Origin: Adineta steineri
Lineage: Eukaryota; Rotifera; Eurotatoria; Adinetida; Adinetidae
Assembly (NCBI GenBank): GCA_905250115.1
Contig: CAJNOI010000099.1
Coordinates: 208,698-272,697, forward strand
Direction of reading: 5' to 3'
Length of the DNA stretch: 64,000 bases
The first letter of the stretch is position 1. Each line of letters opens with the position of its first letter. The notes beneath the pieces are model-generated. The model did not search any database. It was given only the letters and a program-made list of their open reading frames with translations, and was not told where the DNA came from. This document shows positions 35,262-46,755 of the stretch, piece by piece. Made by a program: the position numbers and the translations under genes.

Positions 35262-37838
35262 TTTTTTTAAGAATGAGTAAAAGAAGACAAAAAAAAAAGA
35301 AGAATGAATCGACTAGTTGGTCTAAAAACAAATGAATGATATATATATAAAGATAATACGAATATAAATAAAAAGAAAAGATATAAGAACGATAGTTCTC
35401 AAATGCGACGATGCAAATGTTTGTTCTATCTCTAAGTTAATAGAATTTTTAGAACAGGTGTCGATACAAGTGGCGCTAAATGCATTATTTTAACACACTA
35501 TGACCTTCTTTTTTGTTTTTGTTTTTTATAGACATCAAATAAATGGATTTTGATTGGTTGAAGGATTCTATAGTTACCGACATCTTCAAAAATCAATAGA
35601 CCGATTATTCAAATTTCGAAAACATATAAAAATAATTAATTAAAATCGTTTTGGATTATTCTTAGTTTTTTTAATAACAATTGTCGTTATGATAAGAAAT
35701 TTTTCATTTGAAATTTTTTCAAAATGAAAAAAAAAGTAAAATTCGAAATTCTAACATCATAATCAATTTTATTTTGTCTTTAAACAGAAGCATAAGCATT
35801 ATATCAAATGATCATTAGAAAATTCATATTGGTTTTATATAAATTTAATCATAATTATATAGTCCGTTGATGTATTATACTGGTTGAAAACTATATATTC
35901 ATTACATTGAACAATACTTCTTCCATAAAATTATACTTCATCATGTGATAACCCATCCAAAAAAATAAATCTAACTGATGGTAATATTTTATAATAACAC
36001 GACTAACATAAATACGTAATATTAGCTAGTCAAGATTTTTCTATTATTTCCAATTGTCAATAATGAGAGAAATCGAACTATGAAATAGTTAAAAATAATG
36101 ATAGTAAACGTTTAAATATAATCAATAAACTAGAATATGGAATTTTTACGTATGTACTAAAATGAAAAAATAGTTCAATGGTAACAATGAAAATTTTGAA
36201 ATTGTTTGGTTAGTAGTTCGATTCTACTCTTTATCTATTAGAAAATATAATTGAGTCGATGATTATATCTACCTTGATTTCTCGACTATTACTGAGAGGA
36301 TCTTTTGTATTAGCTCAGTATGAGACTCAATTTATTGAGTTTTTTTCTTCAGAAAAAATAATAAGAATATTTTTTAAGAATAGAAGAATGAATATCATTG
36401 AGTAGTACATTTAAACTCTTCATATTCTGCTAAGATTCAAATGGAGAAATGTTAAATTGTTCACTGCGTAATAAATAAAAGATGAAATAATATATAAAGA
36501 TATGAAATTGATGTTATTTCTGCGAAGAGTACATTGTGTCTCAATTAACTATTATTTACTGAATAAATATAAAAGAAAGAACAAATATACATTATAACAT
36601 CTTTCAATAGAAAATTTGACTGAAGGTTTTTTTTATATAGCAACTTGATTAAAAATGTAATTGACACGTACTAGTTTTGAGTTATGATCTTTTAGATATT
36701 GGATAGCAGTATGTCTTGAAATGAATACAAACCTATATGTACTTGAAAATAGTTGCGTATTCAAATCAAATATCGGAAAATCATATGGATTATATTTTGC
36801 TATATCAATTGAAAACAATAACAACATTATCGGAATAATTTCTTGTAGCACAAACTTTCAAGTTTCGACCATCAGCTGTCTATTGGTATCACTCACTGAA
36901 TAAAATTTGGTTGTGCATTCGTCTTATGTGGATGATACTATGTCTGCATTATACCAATAGTTGAGTATATTCAACTCAAGTTATTGTGACATATTATATA
37001 AACTTTTAAAAATACTTTTTGTTTTATTAAACTTAAACTGTAGCAAAAAAGTTTGTGTTGTATGTACTTGTAATAAACATCAATAATAAAAGCTTACAAA
37101 ACTAAATTATACCTGACTTTTTTGAAATTTAACTCGTTAAAATACATAAAAGCGAATCTTTAAAAATAATTTATGAAAAGGATTCTTAATAAACATAATT
37201 TTTATTCGATATTTATATCGTAAAATTAGACATGTAAGTAAATAAATCGAGAATTTGTTATGATCATTTAATACACTGTTTATTTAAATATTCTAGATTT
37301 TAATCATAGAATTATTTACAATTCATTCTTATCGTTTGAATAATGATAATAGTAATTTGTATGATATAACATACAATAGAAGAGTGAGAATGAATATGTA
37401 AGTAAAACATGTTTGCATAGGCTAACATATGCAAAAATTTTCGAAATTTGATGTAGAACATGACATGGTGATTATACTAGTCGATAAACACATCGATGTC
37501 GATTAAGTTTCTTTTTTTTCACAGGAAAGAAAAGAGATGAAGCATAAGGTATACTTGATAGAACGATTGATTGCATTTCTTTTTCTTTGTTTCATCCCAC
37601 CTTTCTCCATCTGTTCTTTTTCATATTTATTTCTTTTTGACTACTGAAAACTAATTCAAAAATATTCATTCATTATCATAAGTGTCAATCACGGGTAGAT
37701 TAATGAGTGTATACGTCAGTTCTTTTTCAAGATATACTTGATTGGTAAATTTATATTGATGTTAATTATGTTATTTTACTTTTAACGACAAAAAAACGGT
37801 CTTACTATTTTGTTTATTTATTATCTCTTAGATGATCC
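35262..37838. other. Divergent intergenic region, 2.6 kb
   Basis: AT-rich sequence between the divergent GDI and xylosyltransferase genes. Apart from a tRNA-like segment near 36164-36236 I see no gene. An open frame pair near 36633-36903 on opposite strands has no recognisable features. Confidence 0.45.
36164..36236 (+). pseudogene. tRNA-like segment (possible degenerate tRNA)
   Basis: TAGTTCAATGG near 36171 resembles a tRNA D-arm/A-box. AGTAG-TTCGATT-CTACT near 36212-36228 forms a good T-arm with a B-box-like core. ACAAT and ATTGT between them can pair. The acceptor stem does not pair convincingly and the anticodon loop is the wrong size, so if real it is a decayed tRNA or tRNA-derived copy. 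Confidence 0.25.
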
Positions 37839-40800
37839 ATGATCAGGTGGATTATACGTCCCTATCAACGGCGATTTCGTTCTCGACGATCTATTATCTT
37901 TCCAATAGTGATATTTATGTTAACAACTATTCTTCTCTATACACGTGTTGAATATTATACATTGACAACAAATTATATAAATTCATCATCATTATCTTCA
38001 AAAATAACATATGATACACAAGTAATATAACTATTTATTATTAAGTACTAATCGATATAATAGAAACGACAGGATCCTTTAAAATTATTTCGCATTTTTC
38101 TAATAGCAGCTGATTAGACGCGAAAAATCTTACAGATAATAATTAATCTTCTATTCGGGACGTATAAAATATTAGTCTTGATAAACAGTACCCGTAACAA
38201 TTATAACGAATATTATCTATACGAAACTCAACAATCATTTTTTAGTTTGCCTAGACGATTTAGCCAGAAATCGATTCTAATACTTGTCCCATTACTTTTG
38301 TATTATATATTATAACAAATAATTTGATTCGATTTTGTTTAGTCTACTTCTATCAATTTCATCTGTGAATTAAAAAATGATACAATACGTGCAATTAATC
38401 AAGCACCTAGCGATTATTGCAAAGAAAAGATAAAAAATATTTCTTGCCAAATTGATTCTACACCAAATTTTTTTCCAACATCATTACCACGTTTTTGTCC
38501 CATTCGAAGTAAAATTAAATAAATTTTCGTTATTTATTTACAATTGATCTTTCATTCTTTTATAGAAGGTAATTTTGGTGATATAATTGGTTGTATTTCA
38601 AATGATGATAATTCAACATATGGCACAAACAAATTACAAGTGTTTAATACTGATATTATGTGTATAGATCACTGTTTGAAACTTAGTGTTTCATTTGCTG
38701 GTAATGTCTAAATAGTTTTTTTCATAACAGAAATGAGATATAATCAAGGGGGTAAGAGCTGGCACCCAGCACCTCAGCACCTGTTCGGCGTTTTTCGGTG
38801 CTCGTTTTCAGCTCTTACTTCCTTGGCAGAGGTGCTGAGCAGGTGCTAAGGTGGTGGGTGCCAGCTATTAATCCCCTGGATATAATCCTAAGTATTTTTT
38901 TTTCGATTGCACTATCACGTTAACAAACGATGCGGATCAATAAAAATTCAGACATATATGAAGTCCTTGTCAATTACAAGTGATCAGAGAAAAACTGGTT
39001 CTAACCAATATTAGACATGACCCAAACCCAAACTCAAACTCCCAAACGGTTTGAATTTGAGCTTGGGTTTGGGTCATGTCTAACCAAAATACTACTCAAA
39101 ACTCTTCTTTTGTATTATTGCTGTTCGTTTTTTATACTCGAATACTGAGATAATTTTAACAATAACATTTTATCGTATATTTCAGTACATACATATCTAA
39201 GATACTATTTCCTAACCTCTTGTGTTTTTATAGAGTATAATGAATTTACCAATCAATGTTCTTGTTTATCAACATTTGATAATCAACGTCGTTTAATAAC
39301 ATCTGATCGTAAATGTAGTGATATTAGTATTGCAAATAATAATTCAAGAAAAAGTCTTGTTACACTTTATCGAACTGGTTATATTGATTTTGGAAATCAT
39401 CTTGAAAAACGTCGTCATATACAAAATAGTAATGAAACAATTATTATCTTTTTTCTCACAGTTGGTGGACGGAGAAATCTTCGACAAATCAAACGTTTAA
39501 TACGTACTATTTATTTACAACAGCACTATTATTTAATACATGTTGATAGCGTATGTATTGAAACTATTTAGTTTTCTTTTGTGTATATAGAATCTAATTT
39601 ATTTTGTGTTAGTACAGCGTGAAAAATATTTACATCAAGAATTAATTAAACTTTCAGAAAATATTTCAAATATTCATGTAACTAATAGACGTTATCCAAC
39701 TACATGGGGTGCATCAACATTATTAACAGCTCATTTAGAAGCATTTAAACAAATATTTGATGAATTAAAATGGAATTTTACTTTTATACTTAATTTAAGC
39801 GAAAGTGATTTTCCACTTAAGTATGTTAAATATTGACAAATAGATCTAACTATATTTTGTATTATCTAATAGACCTATTCAAGTTTTAACAAATTTTCTT
39901 TCAATGTATACATCATATAATTTTCTTCGTACTCATAATCGTGAACCATTTAAGTATGTTTATTATTTATCATTCTTTTTATTAGTATATTTTTATAATT
40001 AAAGATTTATTAAATCTCAAGGAATGTTTCATACATTTATTCATTGTAATAATTATATGTATAGAATTGGATCAAGATCTTTAATTCAAAGTATAGATAT
40101 TTATTGTTATGAAAATAAATATTTATATGTTAATTTAGATATTGTCTATGATGGTGGATCTGATTGGTATGTATTAAATCGTGAATTTGTACATTATATA
40201 ACTTACGGTAATGATGAATTAATCAATGGATTACGACATATATTTAATTATTCATTATTACCATGCGAGGTTTGTTTATTAATATAAAAAATAAATCAAA
40301 ATAATTTCTATTCTTTTAGACTTTTTTTCATACTTTGTTAAGTAATAGTATTTATTGTGATACATATATTCGAAATAATTTACGTCGTGTACATTGGAAC
40401 CGACAACGTGGATGTAAATGTCAACATAAACATGTTGTCGATTGGTGTGGTTGCTCACCACTTGTATACAGAAGTATCGATAAAACAATATTGAATGTAA
40501 GATAATCTTAATAAAATAATTTGGTTTCAATAGAAAACTTTGGAGAATTGCTATCATAGTAAAATTTTCTCATTGAGTATTTGATAAAGTTATTCGAATC
40601 ATCTTTTTATTTGAATTATTAGTAAGATTTTGTAGCTTTCCACGACATAGATAATGCAGTGACGGATTTAGGGGCGAGCAATGAGAGCGGTCGCCTCCCT
40701 TCACAAAATTTTTTTGATTTTTTACAGCAAAAATAGGTTCACACTACTTCGATTGGACTCGAAAAATAGTTTTTAGCCGAAATCGCCCCTCCCCCCTACT

Positions 40801-42024
40801 CAGGTATCGCCCATCTAAAATTCTAGATCCGCCACTGAGATAATGATATTCATCATCATCATGTCCCGTACGCTAGGTGTGGGTATCAGAGAATACATAT
40901 ATTTATACCCACATCTACACCCTAATATTCTGTAACTTTTGTTTTGTTCTTAGGACACGATTGATAAACCAATATTTTTTGCTCGAAAATTTGATGCAAG
41001 TATCGATGAAACAATTATTGATTGGCTCGATGAAAAAATCTCAAGACGAGATTTATCTAACAGTAAAATCTTGAATTATTCATTCGAATAAAAATAAATA
41101 ATAAAATTATTTTAGGTGCTTTATATTTACAAAATATATATCATTTCAATGATGATACAAATAATTTGACTAATGCATTAAAATTAATTGATTTATATGC
41201 ACGTACACTATTAACTGATTATCAACAATATCGACGTAATTGTTTTCGTGATGATAGATTTCATTTAGAACAAATTCATTTTATATTTCACTTGAGTATA
41301 TTTCAAGGTTATTCATTACAATATAAATTTAATGATGGAGAACAATTTGAATTATTTATTAAATTAAATTCACTTACTGCTCAACATTCAAACCAAATTA
41401 AAAGATTTGAAGTCAGTTTTTTTTCTACAAATAAAATATTAATTCTATTTTTAATTTTTAGGTTGGTTTAGAATTAGATAGTAAAGAAATTATTTTTATT
41501 GATCGTAGTCGAACATTTGTTGAGCCAAAAGTAATTAAAGCTCTTATTGAATGGCAAAATATGACCGATAATGATACATCATTAGTTATTCATAATCCTA
41601 ATGGTATGTTGATTTACTAAATTATTTGTTTTTTATTAATAATTTATTAGGTGCTATTCTTCAACGAGTAAAACTTGTGCCATCGAATGAACCTGTTATA
41701 ATTGATATATTTTTTCCTGCGGAATCATCACCAAATCTTATTGGCATATGGCAAATGTCAATTGTAAAAGAAAATCAAGAAGATGTTTTAGCTTCATTAA
41801 ATTTTCTTGTCTTATTATCTAATGTCGAACAATTCTTAAATAATCAATATTTAACAATTATAAAACATTTTTGGACTATATCAAATTTCTGTTCAGTACC
41901 AATAAAATCATCATTATGTCAAAGTTTATCTAACGAAACAATAGCAACGAAATTTAAAGATATTGATAATTGTTTTCAACAACGATGGAGCTTTTTCTTT
42001 TTTGACATTAAGTCAGATTGGTGA
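37839..42024 (+). CDS. XYLT: Protein xylosyltransferase (GT14)
   Basis: Predicted 815-aa type II Golgi membrane protein from twelve exons (37839-38021, 38343-38508, 38566-38700, 39234-39550, 39618-39820, 39873-39953, 40005-40269, 40320-40496, 40954-41062, 41116-41411, 41462-41603, 41651-42024). A basic N-terminus precedes one signal anchor ([16 protein letters not shown]). The Cys-containing stem follows, then the glycosyltransferase family 14 domain with [34 protein letters not shown] and [16 protein letters not shown]. The C-terminal xylosyltransferase-specific domain follows. The enzyme transfers xylose from UDP-xylose to Ser of proteoglycan cores, starting the tetrasaccharide linker for heparan and chondroitin sulfate; the syndecan in this window is a plausible substrate class. 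Exon phases are consistent throughout. Introns 3 and 8 contain mobile elements. Confidence 0.93.
38745..38878. mobile_element. hAT-type non-autonomous element in XYLT intron 3
   Basis: The 134-bp element starts CAAGGGGGTAAGAGCTGGCA and ends, read in reverse complement, CAGGGGATTAATAGCTGGCA. It is flanked by a perfect 8-bp target duplication GATATAAT (38737-38744 and 38879-38886). Internal GGTGCTG/CAGCACC repeats make it strongly foldable. An 8-bp duplication and CAG-type ends fit the hAT superfamily. It has no coding capacity. Confidence 0.88.
39011..39083. mobile_element. 73-bp perfect-arm hairpin in XYLT intron 3
   Basis: TTAGACATGACCCAAACCCA on the left is mirrored by its complement ending in TGGGTTTGGGTCATGTCTAA after one mismatch zone; each arm is about 30 bp with a short loop containing AAACGGTTTG. 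The size and symmetry suggest a minimal foldback MITE. No secure target duplication longer than TA is visible. Confidence 0.7.
40657..40837. mobile_element. hAT-type non-autonomous element in XYLT intron 8
   Basis: A 181-bp element starts CAGTGACGGATTTAG and ends CTAGATCCGCCACTG, giving imperfect inverted ends of the CAGTGGCGGAT type. It is flanked by a perfect 8-bp target duplication AGATAATG (40649-40656 and 40838-40845). This is the hallmark of hAT insertion. The interior is non-coding. Confidence 0.92.
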
Positions 42025-42043
42025 AAAATATTTTGTTTACATT

Positions 42044-42049
42044 AATAAA
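42044..42049 (+). terminator. Candidate poly(A) signal of XYLT
   Basis: AATAAA occurs 20 bp after the XYLT stop codon, with a second AATAAAT close by. Confidence 0.4.
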
Positions 42050-42358
42050 GAAATAAATAATATCTATATACGTAACAGTTTGTGGCATTGAATAAAGTGA
42101 AACATTCTTTTTTTTGTTAAATATTATGTAAGAAAAAAAGAGAAGATATAAAATATGGATATTATTCTAGTGTCACAGCTGAGATATTGAAAGATGAATT
42201 GATTTAGTAAGTTTAGAAGATTTCCCTACTTTTAATAATGGTGTAATGTCAATGTTCATTCGATTTGTTTAACCATGAGAAATCTTTCTATGTTAATATG
42301 AGTTATTCTTATTGATATATGATGCGGTTTCGTAAGTATTTATCATAATCATTTTTTT
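42050..42358. other. Intergenic, nothing seen
   Basis: AT-rich 3' flank of XYLT without a recognisable feature. Confidence 0.5.
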
Positions 42359-42538
42359 CTATTGACATTCTTTAAATCGTTTAGCACGATTACCTATAAC
42401 ACTCCCACAATTTGTTCCGATGTTAATGTCATATCGTTGGTATGTTGTTTTCTTTTTGTCGAATGTTTGTATTTGAACGTTTCGAATAAAACTAAAATAG
42501 ATTGACGATGTAAAGCTTGTAAGTCGAGCAAATGACAT
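42359..42538 (-). CDS. Small ORF with mitochondrial-presequence-like N-terminus
   Basis: A 59-aa frame starts MSFARLTSFTSSIYFSFIRN, rich in Ser, Arg and hydrophobic residues without acids, like a mitochondrial presequence. A short basic C-terminus with two Cys follows. No family is recognised, and it could be chance. The frame is open further upstream to 42637, so the start is also uncertain. Confidence 0.25.
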   Translation of the reverse strand: MSFARLTSFTSSIYFSFIRNVQIQTFDKKKTTYQRYDINIGTNCGSVIGNRAKRFKECQ

Positions 42539-42803
42539 TGTATTCGAAAAGAAAGTAAAAAAAATATAGAACATACAAAGTAAGATTATTGATCGAAAAA
42601 AAGAAAGGATTAAGATTATATTCATACAATCGAACAAAACTATCGTTTAATCACGTTCAAATAGTCATTCAACTATTGATTAATTATCACGCAATTTCGT
42701 TTTGTGAATATATTATTATTACTAGTGTGTCAAGGTAAAATAAAACAAAACGAAAGAAGGTGAGATAGACGCGTTAACAATATTATATGTCTCGTCTTTG
42801 AAC

Positions 42804-45800
42804 ATGTTTATTCTGATTGATTCAACATCATTGATTGTACTTGTCGTATTTGAAAAAATTGAATATAGTCGATTGAACGACAACATACAAAACGAATATT
42901 CGTCTATTACTTTTATTATTAATATGTGGTTTATTTCACGTTGTATAAGTATTGATGCATTGAATTCTTGTTTTCAACAGCAAAAACATAAATTTAGTTA
43001 TGATTTTTGTTTATGTAGAGAAGGATCAAGTATTTTTGAAAAAAGGTAAGATTTTTATAAATTTATTATTTTTGATAACGTTTTATTGATATATTGCGGA
43101 ACTTAATATGTTGATATTCCCCATTGTTACAAAGTAGTGTATTTCTCAAAATGCACTGTTTTAGCCGATTATATAAAATATAGTTGTTGTTATTCATTGA
43201 AAAAGTAGTTGATTAGATATTATAGTTAAGTTGAAAGATGAAATAGACATTCGTTTTCTGCCTATTTTTATTCTATTTGAATTTAATTATGAATGTAAAC
43301 CCGTTCTTTTTATAAATCGTAGTATAGATCAAAAGAAAACTATCAGTCACTTTCTCCTATATTGAAAGCTTATTTTATATGGAGTATATTTAAACTATTG
43401 TATATCATGAGTACTATCAACATTACAAATAATATATGCAAATAGGAGTTTCTCTAATTATACTTGTAGATTAGTCTGTCTAGTACGGAAACTACTTACG
43501 ATAAGTGTGTAAACCACTAATCATAACTTAGAAAAACTTTTGTTCGATATTTTTGAATAAATAAAAAAAAATTATATATGCATATTGTTCACTGATATTA
43601 ATTTTTAGGAGTGATAGTGATAGTGATGATGATGATGATGATGATTGTGATTCATTACCTAAAAAGTCTTCTCGTTATTATTTTCAACCTCCATTATCTC
43701 CTCATCCTCATTATCAATATACTCGACGACGAATACCAAAACGTTATAGTGATATCGTCGGACCATCGCCAACAAACAATTTTCTACAACAAAAAGATCC
43801 AATTATTCAAGACAAAAGAACATTTCTTTCATCATCTCAAGTAAATCGCTCGTTAATAAACAATCGTCGTCGACAATCATTGAAACCTATACATGAAACT
43901 GATTATTGTTTCAATACAAATAGAAAAAAATCTCGAGAAATAAGAAATCATTATCATCATCATCATCATGAACAACCGATAAAACACAATGACGCACTTG
44001 CTCATCGTATGCAAGCAGCTATGAGTACTGAATTAATGCATTCACTTGATCGAAATTTTGTTTTTGGTGATCGGAAACAAACAAAAAATCATTTACTTAT
44101 GACTCGTTCACATTCATTTAATATTTGTACAACTTGGAATAAAAAATCTCAACGAAATTCATATCAACATCTTATTCCAAGAGTTAAAATAAGTAATTTC
44201 AATTTTGAAAATTTTCCTATTGAAGAACCAACACCCGATTATGATGAACACAGTGAAGACTTTATTATACGAACAATTCAGAGTGAACACAGAATCGATG
44301 AAGAACCAGCTATTGATTATAACGATTCAAAACCGAATCTCGAATGTGAAATCGATAACAAATCATCGACTAATTCTGATCTTGGTGTTTCATCCTCATT
44401 TATTATTCCACAAACATCAACAACTAATAGTGACGAACAAACATTAACACCACCTAAACCACCACCACTACCTAATTTAAATAATAATCAAAAGAAATTC
44501 ACATTTCGCTGTCGTACTATTGCTGATAAATTATCATCTGATCATAAACTTATTCTTAAAGATGAAGAAGAAATAAAATCAACAGGTAAATTATTTTATT
44601 TCAAACATTTACAAATAATTTCCATTTAGAATTAATACAAACTTCTCAAGAAATTCCATTAAAACCTCATTATTTTCATATATCTAAAGATGATAACTTA
44701 CGAAAAATATCTCAATCACATTCATCTTCAACTTATAGTTCTCTCACACAAATTAATAATCATGAAACTGAAATTACAACACTCTGTGCAAAACCATCAG
44801 TTACAGATGAACAAATTCAAGATTGTTTATCATCATCATCTCCGGCAACATCAACTGGTCTTGATAATGAATATGAACATCATTCATCATCATCAAAAAT
44901 TTATAATGAATATAAAAAACGAACTTCTCTAACAAGTGTATCAACAAATCCAATTGCTAATCATTCTATTATAATACATCCAATGCATACACGTATTGGA
45001 TTACGTTCATCAACATCATCATCATCAACAAATGAAAAATTAACAGACATGACTTTATCAAGCAAACAAATGAACGTGTGCGTTATAAATCAACTAAATG
45101 ACCATTTATCAACACGTTTCCGTAAGCAACAACAAGAATCATATTCAAATAATACGACTGATCATATAAGTTACGATCCACCACCAGAACATATGTCGGA
45201 AAATAATATTCAATCAAATCTCTACGATGAACCAAATGATATACCAGTTATTAATTCATCTTCAATCCCTCCACCACCACCACCGTGAGTATATCATTCT
45301 TAACAAATTGTTTATTAATATTGATTTTAGACGAAGGCTAAGAAAATTTCATGAACTTAAGCTGATTTTTAGGTTTTTAATATCTGTAAATGTAGTGAAG
45401 AATATTCCAATAGTTGTCTTGACCTATCACGTGCTTGAAATAATGAGATAAAACATGATTTCCTTGAGAGTATATATAAATAATCATGATATGACCTACT
45501 ATAATCCGTTTTCTATATTTATTGTTTATTTCTGTGTCAATACGCCCCAAGTATATCCATGTTGACAAGAACATTCGATTATAAATAGTTTCTCAATATG
45601 AATTATACTAATTTTTATATATTACCTCTATCTTAATTTTATTATTTCATTCTATATTAGATTACCTGCTGGTGGTTTTCGTCCAATACAACCATCAAAC
45701 AATCGCTCATCTATTCCTCAACATATATCGTCAACAACTATGACATTACCACGCGAAATAAATAATTCTGATAAACGCTGTAGTACAGGTACATCAACAA

Positions 45801-46366
45801 TATCAAGTAATTTATCTGATAGTCGAATTTTATGTGAAGTAAGTTAGTTGATATGAGAAAAGATTCATTTATAATATATTAATTTAGTTACGAGAAAATC
45901 CATTATTTACACGAGCAAAACAACATCTTAATATTGAACCTGGTTCAAATGGTCGACGTTCAGGTCGTCGGCTAATTGGATCAACATCGAATTTAACAAA
46001 TATCGTAACACCAGTACGAACAACAAATGAAACAGTATCTTATTTACGATTAGATAATTGTTCTAAAACACCTTTAAACAAATCTGTAGAATCAAATAAT
46101 AAAGAAACAATTATAATGCTTCCAAATGAATTAGATGCTATTATCGGAAAAAGAACTACATCAACGAATGATATAAATCAGATAAAATCTCGTTCATCTA
46201 TCAAATCTTTAACATCAACACAATATCGACAATCTGAACTTGAGCTAATTTTCCAAGTAAAACAAAAATTTCTTTTTTTCTTTATTAATCAATTATTTGC
46301 TTCTGTTTTTTTTTCTTTTCTCACATAAAGAAACGTGCACAACGAAGCGAACAAAATCTGACGTGA
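42804..46366 (+). CDS. Large disordered protein of unknown function
   Basis: Six exons (42804-43045, 43609-44585, 44630-45284, 45661-45838, 45888-46256, 46331-46366) join in one frame for about 818 residues. Exon 1 is the least certain: its start may lie elsewhere and its translation is hydrophobic. From exon 2 the protein is polar and probably unstructured. It has an Asp/Ser run (SDSDSDDDDDDD), poly-His, Ser-rich tracts, TPPKPPPLP and a PPPPPPPLPAGGF motif suited to SH3, WW or EVH1 binding, and a basic C-terminus (ELIFQKRAQRSEQN). The proline motifs suggest a scaffold or actin-linked protein, but no family is recognised. Confidence 0.65.
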
Positions 46367-46755
46367 CATATTTCTTTTAGACATGCATTTATAAAACCAG
46401 AAAAAATATATCAGTCAAGCTAAACAGCTCAATTGTTGTTGCTATTATTCAAATGAATATTGACAGAATGGAGATCTAACTTTCTAATCATCATTTAATA
46501 TTCATTATTAGTAAATCATGTTGTTTTTTTTTCTTCGTGTCTTTAAAGAAATAAAAATATTCAATGTATAAATAACATATCTCTGTTATTGTTTTTTTTT
46601 CTTTTCACAAATTATCATATATCATACATAGGCGAAGGGTAAAAAATAATATGTATATATATAAGAAACAAATGACACTCGGGATTTGTAAAATCTTGCT
46701 ACAATACATTAAATGAAAGAGAGAGAGAAAAACAAACACGGAGAAAAATATTTTA
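46367..46755. other. Short convergent intergenic
   Basis: The 3' flanks of the disordered-protein gene and the GPCR. There are T-rich runs and a GA-rich patch near 46718-46745. No gene is seen. Confidence 0.5.

Noticed and set aside
40870-40925. Inverted GGTGTGGGTAT / ATACCCACATCTACACC motif
   Set aside because: Arms are short and mismatched and there is no target duplication; too weak to call an element.
43611-43844. Met-rich frame overlapping the Asp run
   Set aside because: It is an alternative frame of a (GAT)n tract inside a coding exon of the disordered-protein gene.
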